Shown here: one piece after another, positions 21,155-33,963 of the stretch | Numbering within the stretch: position 1 is the stretch's first letter | Layout of the letters: each line of letters begins with the position of its first letter | NCBI GenBank assembly: GCA_963921825.1 | Contig: OY997593.1 | Coordinates: 57,086,039 to 57,150,038, forward strand | Origin: Erodium maritimum | Lineage: Eukaryota; Streptophyta; Magnoliopsida; Geraniales; Geraniaceae | Length of the DNA stretch: 64,000 nt | Reading direction: 5' to 3' | Program-made: the position numbers and the translations under genes | Notes under the pieces: model-generated | What the model saw: the letters and a program-made list of their open reading frames with translations, nothing else | Databases searched by the model: none | Told to the model about the DNA's origin: nothing

Positions 21155-22197
21155 CCCTAGTGGCTGTTTGGCGCCGAAAGTATTTTCTTTGTTTGTTCAG
21201 GGAGATGGCTACCGCTTCATGCTACAATTCCTCTTTGTTTTTAGCAAAAACCTAGATCTTTGTTATTTTAGCCAGATTTGAGCTCGAAATCGACGAGGAA
21301 GAAGGGTAGTGATGCAGAGATTGGGTTTGTAAAGATGAAGTTGAAGTAGATTTGGTTTGTGAAGGGATGGGTTTGGAGTTTTGGTTTTAGAGTAGGTTTG
21401 TGAATATAAGATGAAGCTGATTTTTTTATTTTTTTATTTATTGTTATTTGATTTTTTTTATGAATATGTAATATTAATAAATTTTTAATTAATAAAATTA
21501 CATTTATTCACTGTTATTTGATTATATTAAAAAAATATTAGAAAAATTAGTATTAAAAATAATTAATAAAAATAAAACATTTCAGATTTATCAAAATAAT
21601 AATTAGGAATTTAAAAAAAACAATTTTTAATTAAATATATAAAACCGAATTAATAAAAGATTTATAAGAAATGATTTTTGTAAACAATGGTATTTTCGTA
21701 AATAAATGATGGTATTTTCGTAAATATTTGAAAGATATAGTTGGATTTAAGGTTAAGGGTATTTTTGAAAAAATTAACAGAAAATGGATGGAAAATCAAA
21801 CGGCAGGGGCTTTGCGTTATATTTCGGAACATTTGAGCATGTATCGGTTAAAAAAAACATGAGGGCATGTATCAGTTAATCGTGACAAGTTTGGGGTATG
21901 TATTTGTAGTTTACCCTAGTCTTATATTATGGTAATGACAAAAACTATAATAAACTTTTTTTCTTTCAAATTACACCATGCTTAAATTTATGATGATTTT
22001 GCAAACAAACAAAAACAATTCCGTGCTTATAAAACCCAAGTAAAAGCATAAAAAATATGATATTTCACATACTTTAGTTTCCTTCATCGTTATACGGAAC
22101 AAAAAATAGAAAACTAAGATACGAAAATCCTAAGAGTTTTTATTTATTAAAATTTGAGGGATAAATAGCTATTAGAAAAAAAAGAGTTCAGAAGATA
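21155..22197. other. AT-rich intergenic with a probable MITE
   Basis: No 3' Copia LTR is found here. Around 21700-21925 lies a non-coding repeat ending in ggggtatgtatttgtagttt, similar in inverse orientation to the start of the segment at 33026. The remainder is AT-rich without ORFs of note. Confidence 0.4.
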
Positions 22198-25100
22198 TTT
22201 TTTTTGATGAACAAATACGAGAGATATTATTTAAATGTCGGCAATAAGTATCCGATGAAATGGCTCTGGGATAAAGCCTCCTTGCCATTCCGAAACAGGG
22301 GTGGAGCATGTCGTCTTGACAAGCTAGTGAGCTGCTTTTTTCGCTGTCCGTTTTATAAATTTGAGTTATACGTCCTCGAGTCTAGATAATAGGGAAATAC
22401 AATCGCTAACTACTATCCCTTTGGGAGAAGATGTCCTTCTCTTTTTGTTGATCATATCCACTACAACATTGCAATCACTTCGGATGGTGGCTTTCTGATT
22501 TGGCCTCTGGCGTACTCATTGTAACACATCCCTTATAGCGTACGCTTCCACCAATCCCGAGTTCTGAGGACCTCGAAATGATGAAGATCGTGTTGTCATG
22601 ATCTGACCTATATCGTTCCTGCATACCAAACCCGTACCTAAATGTCATGTTGCTGCAAAGAGAGCATCGTCTGTGTTAATAGCCCAAGATCGTTGGGGAG
22701 GGCAAGACCATCTACCTTATGCTCCCTAGGCCCCTAGATTATGGTTAGGATTAGGAAGTCCCAGTTTCTGACGAGCTTTCACTTCCCGACACCCTACATT
22801 CAGACATAAGGACGTGTAGTGGATTGATTCTGCTACCAGAGTAATGTCATCCCACACATTCATGTTTCTTGGTTTCTAGATTTCCCATAGGAGAAATCCT
22901 ATCTCTCCCCCTTTTGTTCATAGGGTTTATGGTGAACATAGCTCTCAGCCATTCGATAAAATCCCCCACTTCATTTGGGAGGGACAGTCCACTCCTTTGC
23001 CAGCATATTGCCGCCACCGGACAAGTAACCACCCGGTGCATTTCTGATTCCTCTCCTCCTTGACAGACATGATAGGTTACCATCACGTCTACTCTTTTGA
23101 TTCGAAGTCTAGATGCCACCTGAAGGCACCCCGGACAAGTTCGCCACAGGAAGTTCCGGGCCTTTGGGAGGACGTAGAGGCCCCAAATAGACGACCATAT
23201 ATTTGATGATGTGGTTGGAAATGAGTGTCCATGGTTGAGCAATCCGTATGCCGACTTGACTGAGTATTGTCCTAGTTGTTCTCCAGACCAGTACCACGAG
23301 TCTGAGTTGGCCGTCTTTCATGTTGGGACTGCTAAGATGGCTAGCATGTCCCTCTCATCGAACAATTCCTTAATCTTCCCTTCGTCCTAACCTCTAGAGT
23401 TTGGTACCATGAGTCCTGACACATTTAGATGTTCCAACTCTACATTTGTCGATCTGATCCAAGGTTCCATCCTAATGAGCCACGGGTGCCAAAGGACTGA
23501 GGTCGAGGTCTCAAGTCCAATAGATCTACGAGCCCCTTGCTAGACCAAAACTTGCGCTAAGAGGAGGCTTTGCAAAATGAAGCTCTGATTAGGACCTTTA
23601 TTTGGTTTCAAAGTCGAAGTATCTCGGAAACTTGTCTTAGTACCCTTGCTACTAGACTAGATTCCTCTGCCACTATCTTTCAAAGTTGTTTTCCCAGTAA
23701 AGCGGTGTTGAAGTCTTGCAGGTTTCTAAATCCCAGACCTCCCACTTCCTTTGGTCGGGACATCATCGACCAAGATTGCCAAATAATCGGGTTATCACTT
23801 CCTCCTGGTGACTTACACCAGAACCTTGCTAAAGCCACATTTATTTTTATCTATTGTGCCTTGCGGTAGTCTCATGACACTCATTGCATATGTCGGGATA
23901 GATTGCAACACCGACTTAAGCAGGACCTCCTTTCCAGCCTCATTTAGCATTTTACCATTCCATCTCCGAATTCGATGCATGATCCCGTCTAGAATGTATA
24001 GTAAACTTTGCTTCCTACTACGTCCTATCAAATTTGGGACCCCTAGGTATGGGGATGGGGTCTAGAGCTTTGGGATACCCCGATAATCGTACCTTTTCTA
24101 CTATAGCGTGGACGCGGCTGTTGGTACTGAAGAACATAGATGATTTCTGGAGATTTACTACTTGCCCAGATGCTTCCTCGAACATTCTGAGGTAGTTTTT
24201 GGCTCTTCCCATTTCTATGTGTGATGCCTTGCTGAAAACGTAATAGTCGTCAGCAAAATATAGATGGGTAATTGGTTGCACTAAAGGCGCAACACTGATC
24301 CCATGGATGAGTCCCCGACTCTCTGCAGACTAGAGGAGGTGAGCTAAACCTTCCATACAAAACAGGAACATATAATTTGACAGGGGTTCCCTTGACGAAT
24401 GCCCATTTCTGGTTGTACAAACCCTGCTTGTCGTCCCCCGCCACTATATTATAGATGATAGAGTAAGTACATCAACGTTGTAGAAAGATCCAGTCCTCCC
24501 TGAATCCAAACGCCCTCATCATATCCCACAAAAAACTCCATTCTACTTTATCGTAAGACTTGCTCATATCCATTTTCAAGTCTACCCAACCTTCACTTCC
24601 CTTCTTCTTATTTTTCATGAAGTGTAGAGTTTCGAAAGATGGAATAATATTATATTGTATTGATCTTCCCAAGACGAAAGCTCCTTGAGTAGACGAAATA
24701 ATACCTTCTAAAGTATTATTCAGGTGATAAGCTGCTACCTTGGACACAATTTTAAACAAAACATTGCACAATGCAATGGGTCGCATATCCTTAAGGCTCA
24801 CTGGTGTCTCCACCTTCAGAATGAGAATTAGAGTCTCTTGATTGAGAGAGGGAGGGACCTCTCCTCCTTTGAAAATTTGACGAACACATTATGTTACGTC
24901 TTCTCTGACCATAGATCAATATTTTTGGTAGAATAAAGGATTGAGTCATCCGGTCCTGGGGATTTGTTAGGTCCCATTGAAAAGGTTGCATCTCAAACCT
25001 CTCCTAACGTGAAAGGGGCCAGTAACGCGTCGTTCTGACTGTCATTGACTTTTTGATCAAATTGGGGTAACCAGGAGGCCATCGATCTATCTTACATCTT

Positions 25101-26870
25101 TGACAACGTTTTGTAGAACGAGAGAACGTGTTCTCCTAGCTCCGTTTCTCAAGTCAGCATCATACCACCTACGCCCTTCAGCTCTGCTACTTTATTGATT
25201 TTCCTCCTTTGAGAGGTGGAGACTTGAAAGAACTTTGTATTACGGTCTGCTTCGGTCATTCAGTATTGCTTCGCTCTCTGCCTCCAAAAAGCCCCCTTTT
25301 TATGCAAAAGTATTGCTTTGCTCTGTCTCCCCCTCCATTCAACCAAATAATATATCTTTCATATCTAAAAGTCTTTCGGGATAGAGCATTGTACAACTCC
25401 TTCCCCCGTCTCTTTTGTTTTATCTAGAATAGGACGGTTATCAGGTTCCCCCCACGTGGCCTGGATCAGGTGACCACATTCAGGATCCTCTGCCCCAATA
25501 TTCTCAAAATGGAAATGTTGGGAGCTCGTGGGTTCCAATCTTATTTATGTTTCGAATATAATCGGTACATGATCCGAGGTGGATATGCCCATGTTGTCTA
25601 TGTACGCTTGAGGCCACCTAAGATTCAGCTTCGGGGAGATGATGACTCTATCTAGCTGGACCTCCATCATCATAGTCGGTTCACTACCACTTAGCCAAGT
25701 ATATTCATATCCCTATTATGGAACGTCAAGCAATGCCAAGTAACCTAATACCTCCCTAAACGAGGTAATAAGTGCTTCAGGATACGGGTTACCTCTTCTC
25801 TTTTCTCTATGATGAAGTATATCGTTGAAATCTCCCATCAAAAGTCATTCCTCTCTAGGAACTCATGTTTCCCACAACGATCAGAGTAATTCCCAGGTTA
25901 TCCCACGAAGCTCTCTATTTGCCTCCCCGTAAATACCCGAGAAACGAAAGGCCTCAATTCCCGCCCCTTGAATGACACCGTCAATAAATTAATGACCCGA
26001 GTCTTTTTTTAAAACGTGCACCTCATATGTCCATAAAAGCATAAGCCCCCCCCCCCCCACCCTTGTGGCCCGTAGCTGGTACCTCACAGCCTCCTGATAG
26101 ACCTAGTTTTAACTTCAGAGTCGTCAGTCGTCCCTCTTTAGCCAACTTTTCGCAGAGAAAAATGATTTGAGGTTTTCGCCGCCGAATTACCCCCTTCAGG
26201 TACTCCAGCGAGGCTAGTTTTCCCGACCCTCTGCAGTTTCATGACATTACTTTCATGATGTACGGATACTAGTTCCTAGTCTAACCTGCTCTGAGTACCT
26301 TATGAGCACGATAACTACCTCCCAGCCTGACCCTCGCTAAACTCTTGGCCCAAATTCCAACAAAGGAGATGGTTCCGACACCCTAGACTCTGATTCGTTT
26401 GGCATTGAGAAAAGAGAGAGTGGACTAAAATTCCTCTTCGTCCCTTCCTTGTCCACTCGCCGACCAACACCTAAGGTCTGCGCGATATACTTAGTACCAG
26501 AACCATCGAGAAAAACTTTCCTCTCGGACCTCCACTACACACCGAAAAGCACAACTACCTAAGAGCACACGCTCGACCAAAAATGGGGCTAAAGGACTTT
26601 GATCAGCACCGAATCGAAACCTAGACCCGAGACACGCTCGGAACACCACCAAAACCTCACCAAATTACCACACGATGAGAGAATCAGAGAGTCAAAAACC
26701 ACAGAAAAATACTTTGTTTTAGTCGCCTCCCACCGCCCTAGGCTGCCACAATCAGAGATGCTGAAGTCGCCTTTCTCCTTTGTTGATTTGCACTGAAAAA
26801 TGGCCATCATAGCCGCACTTTTGACCCTTCGTGGGTGAGGTTCGAGATCGCCACACCTAGGGTTGTCGTT
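22198..26870 (-). mobile_element. LINE (L1-type), decayed, minus strand
   Basis: The 3' end is marked by a poly(T) run at 22198-22205 (poly(A) on minus). A full set of ORF2 domains follows in the correct order on the minus strand. The 5' boundary near 26870 is inferred from the drop in GC content. No intact ORF1 is recognisable between 26260 and 26870, so ORF1 is deleted or very short. A run of 13 C at 26046-26058 interrupts the endonuclease part. Confidence 0.75.
22300..26256 (-). pseudogene. LINE ORF2: endonuclease, RT, zinc finger, RNase H
   Basis: Reading from 26256 downward: an AP-endonuclease start (MKVMS then NCRG, with the usual Trp codon mutated to TGA); RT fingers and palm at 24813-24475 (RPIALCNVLFKIVSK, GAFVLGRSIQYN, LKMDMSKSYDKVEWSFL). 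The RT catalytic box is altered, FADDYY around 24262-24244. Next come the RT tail (HRIRRWNGKMLNEAGKE, 24031-23813) and a zf-RVT-like region (PKARNFLWRTCPG, 23242-22900). A RNase H-like end near 22700-22390 has SGLVEAYAIRDVL and SDCNVVVDMINKK. Many frameshifts and stops make it non-functional. The order EN-RT-zf-RNase H is that of plant L1 elements. Confidence 0.82.
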
Positions 26871-27193
26871 TATAAACCTAATTAATTATTGGCGTGCTAA
26901 TAATAGTTGCATTAGATATAATGTTTTTGATTTTGCTATACAAAGACGAATTTTAGAAGATTATTTATCTTTGTCTTATAAAAAGATTAATACTTACATA
27001 TATTATAGTGGTCAATGCTCAAACTTTCATGTGAGAGGTCTTGAATTCGATTTCGTCAAGACAAATGTATTTAATATAAGTTTATCATATATATTTATAT
27101 GGATATCTTTAGAAGACACAATATTCGTTTAGAAAACTTTTAGTACATTTTTTTTAACCATTTCCAAAATTAGGTAGTGGTGTGCCAACAAAG
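26871..27193. other. AT-rich spacer
   Basis: Between two LINEs; an 89-codon ORF here is AT-rich, has no motif and is not considered a gene. Confidence 0.4.
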
Positions 27194-27206
27194 GTGATAG
27201 GTGGAT

Positions 27207-29403
27207 AATTTATTTTTTCTCTTTTGGGCGTCTACACCTTTAGATCACAACTCTCTCTCAAGTTGAGATCTCTTCCTTCCCGAGGAAACCCTATCCACTT
27301 ATGGAGTCCATTACCACTATCGTCGACTTGACCGTCGCTAGCCCTATCGTAGTTCTTGTCCCGTCGCAGTCAGCCCTGTTGTAGTCCATCCCACGCGCGC
27401 CTCCGCCTCGTCCATTGTCAGTCGTGAGACCTATTAATAAACCGAGGCGTAGAAGAAACCTTAAGCTTTCTTCTACGGCCCCGGTTTCACTTTCACTCTC
27501 CTCCACGACGCCTCTCCTTCTTCCCCCGACTACAACAACCATGGCTTTCTCCTCTGGTACATCTGAAACTTTGGGTAAATCTCGACGTGGTTGACTTTTA
27601 TACACCCAAACCCCAACTTCTTCTGCAAGCAAATCTAGGGTTTTGGGTAATTCCACTCCATCGCCCCTACGATCGAGTTGAAGGCCCTAACGCCCGCTCC
27701 CGACGACGTGCATGCTCTACTGCTTCATGTGCCGGTCCCATCTCTCCAATCACTGGTGGAACTAGCTCCCCCCATCGCTACATCTGCTCAGGTCGTCGTC
27801 GCCTCGCCTTTACACATCACTACACCGCCTGTGACTGGACCTGCCACCACCCAACTGTCATCACCGATCCAAGACCTTCTTAAAGGGAAAGCCCACATGC
27901 CTGAACAAGGGAGACCGGAGCCAAGGAGGCCGAAAGTGGATGCTCTCTATCAGAGGGTCGGGGTTCCCAACGCCACCCATATCACGGTGATGACGACGCT
28001 CCTCACATCACCACCGGGGATGACCCACCGCCGCCGACCTTTAACACCCTAGAAAGGTTGCTCAACTTTAGTGGCACCTTCCTCTCTGGCATGTCTGGAC
28101 TCCCAACTGCTCAACCTTCAGGATGAACTCTCAGCTTTGTATTTGGAGGAGGAGGAGATTGAGGTGATGGTACCATACACCCCGCTGAGCCCATCCATAT
28201 TGGCTAGGTAATAATTTTCCATGATGGGCAAATTGTGCATGGGTTCGAGATAACGAACCGTGGCGCTTCGGTGTGAGACCACTAATGTTGGGTGACCTGA
28301 ACCCAATGGCTAGAGAGCTCCCCATCATGGATATGATCCAACTATGGGTGCATGCCCGTGGCCTCCCTCCTTTGGTCCGTACTAAAACCACTGGAGAAAA
28401 AATTGGTGAAACGCTAGGGCTCTGTGTCCACGTCCAGTGTGATCAGTGAGGTACATGGTGGGGAGCATCAGTAATGGTTCGCTTCTGGCATACTGTGGAG
28501 AGTGCCCCTTCGAAGACACCTCCTGATGCGCTTTTGGGAATTTTCCGACCCGGTTCGTGTCACTCTTACTTATAAAAAACTCCATTAGTTTTGTTATAAT
28601 TGGGGGATGATAGGCCACATGGTGACCGAGTGTGATGGGGAGGTGGTGGGTACCCCCCGATTTGATTCCTCAGTGCTGGAATTTTTTAAGGACCGCCAAA
28701 CCATGGTATATGCCACAGATTGGGACGATCAGTCGTCTCGTAAACCGGTATCCTCGACTACTGCACTTAAGGCCCCTTTGTCTCGAGGTAGGGGCCCGAT
28801 AGTATCCTCGGCTACTGTACCTAACGGAGCAAGCCACTCGGCCGATCCAGATTGGAAAAACTTGGTAATCGATCGGCCCTCGGAGAGTGGGAAATCTGAC
28901 GCCCCGGTCTTGCTTGGACACATATATAGACCTAGACTTGGAACAGGAACTAAGTCTGGTGCTGGAGTAGGAGCCAAGGGAGTAAAGAGGGGGTCCACTG
29001 GGGAACCCAGGACGATCAAGACAGGGCAGGCAAGCTGGCCCCCATGGAGGAATGGAAGGGATTCAGTGCTCTAGGGACTGACCTTGGGAGGGGTCCCTGA
29101 ACAGAGCTATGCCTCCTCTTGAACTCAATGATCGCAAGTTCGGTTTAGTACAACGAATAGAGCATGAAGGGTACACCTTGAGCAGCAATAATTGGTTCCG
29201 TTATAGTTTAGTTTTACTTTCAGTACGCCTTTATGATACTTCCAATACCAATTGCAACAAATTATTTGTCTCAATGTTTTTTATGATGAGACTTACCAGG
29301 ACTCTTTATAGTATAATGATTTTTTTTTGTGGTCAGGAGCTTCCTCCCGATGCACTCTTACATTTATAATTAATGAGATGGTAACTTTCCTCCAAAAAAA
29401 AAA
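27207..29403 (+). mobile_element. Non-LTR element carrying only ORF1 (DUF4283/zinc-knuckle type)
   Basis: Direct repeats gtgataggtggat (27194-27206) and gtgataggtagat (29404-29416), 12 of 13 identical, bracket the insertion, and a poly(A) run precedes the right copy: a complete target-primed insertion. ORF1 is decayed. It retains the DUF4283-adjacent block MDMIQLWVHARGLPPL with EKIGETLG (about 28335-28430) and a knuckle CYNWGMIGHMVTEC (28592-28633) in which the second zinc-binding Cys is Trp. No ORF2 is present, so it is an internally deleted or non-autonomous LINE. Confidence 0.82.
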
Positions 29404-29644
29404 GTGATAGGTAGATTTTTGGACCTATTCTTATTTTCCTGCCTGTCGTATTAGTTATTACTTTTTTGTGTAGAAAGTTTCTGAAAATAACCGATCACCC
29501 ACGGATGCTTCTTAGCTGTAATGAATAAGATATTACTGGAAAGAAACTAATATTAACCGTATAAAAATTTGATTGAATTGAATTTTCAGAAACGTTTAAA
29601 TTAATAATCGTAAACAATATATTTTATTATAGATAAATAGTTGT

Positions 29645-31289
29645 AAATCCTATGTCCTCTCGAAACTTCTCTCTAACCTCTCTCTAGCCTCTCTCTTTCT
29701 TAAACCCTTGTTCTGTGCTTCTTCGGCGCCGTCGACCGTCTCGCCTTCGTGGCTGACTGGTTGACGGCGGCTCCTTCTCCTTTTCGTTTCTCCCTTCTCT
29801 TCCGACCTTCCTTTCGTTGTCTTCCTTCCTCGCCGGCAACGCCATGGCTTCCGGCCATGGTCGTAGCCGACGACGATCTGTTTTTTCCGTCCTTCTCTTT
29901 CGCTTCTCTTCGATTTCTGTTCTCAATCCTTTAGATTTGGTCCTCAGGAAGATGGATCTCCCACTTTGGACGTCTAGGTTGTCTTAGATCTATTTAGATC
30001 TTCGTTTTCCATGGACGTGTGATGCGCGTTTTGGATCGTGGATGGTGTCGGTTGGGGCTTCTCTCAGAGGGTCTCTTCTGCGGAGGGCCTTGGGGGTGAG
30101 ATCTTCCTTTACCTTCTTGGGACTTGGGCTTGGACTTCTCGCCTCCTTGTTGAGGCGTTGGAGTTGGATCGCCTCCTTTTGGTCATCGTTTCGGTCCTGG
30201 CCGTCGATGAAGACTCTGTGGAGCTCTGGGAGATCCGCCTGTTTTGTTCTTACCTCCTTTTGATCTCAAGTACTTTTCCCGTGATTTTCTACTCGTAGCG
30301 TCTTCCTTTTCCGGATCTCTGTTCAGAGATCGGAACCTCACGGTTGGGGTTGGCCGCCGTGAGGGGTTAAGCTTAATGGCTGGTTGAAGTTCGTTGGGGG
30401 TTCTTCTCGGGGGAGGGGCTCTGAGTCTTTTTGGGTGGAGGTCGGACCTTACATCCTCGTATGGTCGCCGTGCGGTCTTGGCCGCCGGAGTTGCCCTCTT
30501 TGGATTAGGTTTGGAAGTTGGGTTTGGCTTGGTTTTTCTCGTCTCCTTGTCTGTTGTAGTTCGGTTGAACCCTTCGCTCCTTTTGCTGCTTCTCTGGTTT
30601 TTTTTGGTTCTCTTCTTCTCCGTTTGTGTTTGTTAGGAACGGTGGTGGTTCTGTTTTCCGGCTGGTGTTGCTCGGATGTTCTTGTGCTTAATTCCGAGTT
30701 GAAGTTTTCTAATTGACTCTGGCGAGGCACTCGGGTGGCGTTGGGTTCGAAGCCTGGTTGCGACGTCTCTTGTCTGGTGTGCGGCTCGAGTTTGCAGTGT
30801 TCGAGGTTGGTGCGCGGCTCGAGGGCAGTCTGGACACTTCGAGAGTAGCTGACCTCACGTCGTGAGGTGCTGGTTTTGTTGGGCCCGGGGTTATCTCTGT
30901 TGTTGTTTGGGCCGCGACTTGTTTTGTTTTAATTGTTAGTGTTTTGGGCCTGAGGCCGGTGTTGTTGTTTAGTTTTCTCGAGTGGCTATTGTTTTGTTGA
31001 CTCGATTGGTTGTACTTCTTTGTAGACAATTAGGGTATTAGACCTGTGTAACAGTTGTTTGGTTGTTCCTGTAGTTTGCTTCATGGTCGAAAAATCTGAG
31101 TATAGAATTGTTAGACCCATCCTAGGTTCGGTTTAGTTTCTTACACTGCAAGTCACTTGCGCTAGGGACCCCTACTGGGAATTCCTTTGTTTGTAAGAAT
31201 CTGTGTTTGAAGGTTCGTCCTTTGCCTCGTACTTCATTTTGAAGACTTGGTATTTATAAAAAAAATCTGCTGATCAAAAAAAATAAAAT
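29645..31289 (+). mobile_element. Non-autonomous non-LTR insertion, about 1.64 kb
   Basis: It is flanked by agataaatagttgt (29631-29644) and agacaaatagttgt (31290-31303), 13 of 14 identical, with A-rich sequence at the right end. The 5' part is TC-rich and the rest is GT-rich on plus. ORFs up to about 110 codons have no known domain. Its 3' end shares attgttagacccatcct and a following aagacttgg...tataaa block with the minus-strand insertion at 36122-37761, so the two are one family. Confidence 0.72.
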
Positions 31290-31303
31290 AGACAAATAGT
31301 TGT

Positions 31304-32428
31304 TTGTAAAATTGTGCACACACAGTTTGTAGTTTATGGACAACAATTCTGCTTACCGTTATGAATTATGATCAGCACGTTCTCACTTATATTTGTCATC
31401 GACTATTATAATTGTAATGGCCTGTCATGACTAGAAGATAATATTTAATTAATTGTGGTTTTGGTGGTCACCCTCATACGTCACCGGTGCCATCTCTCCA
31501 TTACCTGTATTAAACTTATACTTTATTAGATTAAAAACAACTATAATATTAAACTACTCTTACAAAAACAAAAATTCAAATATATTGACTTATTTATCAC
31601 CTTTTACCATATGTTTGGCTGTCATTTAATTGAGCTCCTCAACTTGTAGAAATTTAGATTATCAAACAGTTATGTCAAAAAAAAAAAACTAGATTATCAA
31701 ACAGTTGTAAATGTGGACACAAATTTGTAAATAAATCAAACTGTTAGGAGAAAGCTCCCCAAAAATAGTCCATATTAGAAGTTAAGAGATAATCAACCAC
31801 TAATTTGTTGGATTCAAATATACAGAATAGGTTAGTTGCAGAGATTAGAATTTAAACAAGCAAAGGATAGAGTGTAATTAATTGTGATCCATTATTAGTA
31901 TGAAGAACTACTAACTAGTGGTGGTCCTGCAATCACTCAATGGTTCATAATTGTAGCTGTATGGTACGTGGGATACAATTCAAGTAAGGGTTTTTAATAT
32001 TGTAATTTCTCTTTTTCTTGCCTATATAACAATTTATTTATATAATGGCCAATAACCGTGAGAAGTTATTACAAGCCTAAGGATTTATCATGCAAAATAA
32101 ATCAATTATTTCATGTTTCCATTTTAACTTAAACGATAAATCGAGCTATGATATTAATTTTTAATGCCGAGGTTTTTTGTGTAAACCTTCGAGAAAGAGT
32201 CAAATAATGTCGTGTTTGTAGGGTAGAGAATAGGTTTAAATTAGATGGAGAAGTGAGGGCGAGCATCACGGTGCCCACATGTTCCACACGTTAGTGAGTG
32301 ACAATGATGGTTCATCGCTGTCCTTTTGAACTATATGTCTATAATCATTCCACCCTAAGAAAACTGAATCATTCAACTTTCGAAAGTAAAGGAAAAACTA
32401 ATTGTATTTTCGTATGCTCATTTTGTTT
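31304..32428. other. AT-rich intergenic, nothing recognised
   Basis: No ORFs, element ends or RNA genes could be supported. A short local duplication of a word containing ctagattatcaaacag / tagattatcaaacagt occurs around 31655-31705. Confidence 0.45.
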
Positions 32429-32485
32429 GTTTCACTTAGGGGTGTACAAAAAAACCCGAAACCGCTAAGTGAAACAAACAAAATG
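32419..32485. repeat. Perfect 20-bp inverted repeat spanning the MITE end
   Basis: Left arm 32419-32438 (cattttgtttgtttcactta) and right arm 32466-32485 (its exact reverse complement) are separated by a 27-bp loop. The left arm is mostly flanking DNA including the target duplication; the right arm lies inside the hAT MITE. Confidence 0.9.
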
Positions 32486-32950
32486 ACGATCGAACCAAAA
32501 AGTTAACGGTTGGTTGTCGGTTCTTGAAACGTCAAACCATCGGTTAACCAACCAAACCGGTATTGTTCATCATATACATGTGGCTTCATATTAATCACTT
32601 ATCTGATATAGATGAATGGCCCATGAGCAATCTTTTGTGTCACACGGATTGCTAACATAGAACACGATTACTTATATGTAATTTTTCTTTTGTTTTAGAG
32701 AATGTAGTAATATGTTTTGGCTTAAAATAGAAATATGTGTATGGTTATTGGTATCTAAATTTGTACTTACATGTAGTAAAGTGGTTGGTTGGTTAAAACC
32801 ACTAACCAACCGGTCAATGAACTGGTTGGTTTCATTGTAAAAAATTGGTTTTTGGGTTGGGGCTGGTTCCAAGATATGTCAAACCGGTAATATCGGGTTG
32901 GGTTCGTAAATGATTTCATTGGGTGGTTGACCACCCAATACGCACCCCTA
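32437..32950. mobile_element. hAT-type MITE, 514 bp
   Basis: The ends are TAGGGGTGTAC (left) and CGCACCCCTA (right), the inverted termini typical of plant hAT elements. They are flanked by 8-bp repeats gtttcact (32429-32436) and atttcact (32951-32958), 7 of 8 identical. The interior has many ggttggtt/aaccaacc motifs in both orientations and no coding capacity. Confidence 0.82.
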
Positions 32951-32958
32951 ATTTCACT

Positions 32959-33963
32959 TATAGATCGTACGCACAAAAATATGGTCTGTATTACAACTCA
33001 TGCTACATTTTTTTCATAAATAATTTAAAGGGTAAATTACGTTTACATACTCCGAACTATATGTGTTTAACGAATTAATATTTTAAAGTCCATTCGTAAC
33101 AATAATCTACTCCGAACTAGTCATTAGTAACGACGTTCGTCACTTCACTTCCATCCACTTATCATGTTCACTGTTCAATTTTTCTAAAATTCCGAAAATA
33201 CCAATAATTAAAAAATGTATTAAAAAATTGAATTTTTATATCATATTTTAAATAAATTATAATATAATTATGAATTTCTAAAAACTATTTTTAGTTATAA
33301 AATATATATTGTTTTAACATTTTAAATCTAATTTAAAATATTATTTTTTTTAAATATTGATTTTTTTTAAAATCACCTTCTACCTTAACCCTTTCATTTC
33401 TCACGACCTAATAAAATCTATAGACCTAATCCCTCAACACCACAACCTCATTCTTTGTCGTTATCTAAATCGCACGCTGCCGTCTAATCCGTGAGTCCTC
33501 TACCCGCCCCCAGCCTTCATCTTTCTCTAAGAAATTCCTTGGCTACTTGTCGAGACACCACAAGTCTGAACGAGTCAAGACGGGGAAACTTATTAGGATC
33601 TCTTGTGCCGATCACAGTAAGAATAAGGAACCCCCTAGTCTATCACCTGAAAATAGCCGTGTATTTTCCTATAAGGTCAGTGTTTCGAATGTCAATGGAC
33701 CCATGTCTTTCCCTTTCCAGTATTTCCATTTAGTATATGTTCACTTATAAAATTTCAAAATTCTATCAATGAAATATCTTATAATGCTAAAAAAATAAAA
33801 ACTCCAATTACATCAACCACGTCTCCATCAATTAATTACATCAATTAATGTATCAAATACTTTTTAAAAATAAATAATTATACTAAGAATAAATAATCTG
33901 AATCAAACTAGACCTACCTGAACGCTCTCTCCTTTTGTCTCTAGAAATCAAGACTAGGATTTA
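32959..33963. other. AT-rich stretch with MITE-like start and unidentified ORFs
   Basis: 33026-33370 begins with ggtaaattacgtttacatact, resembling in inverse orientation the repeat near 21900, and is probably a MITE. 33480-33750 has 80- and 67-codon ORFs without recognisable domains; it may be the 5' part of the LINE fragment that follows. Confidence 0.35.

Noticed and set aside
26046-26058. Run of 13 C
   Set aside because: Most likely slippage within a decayed glycine-rich stretch of the LINE endonuclease; no structure or function can be supported.
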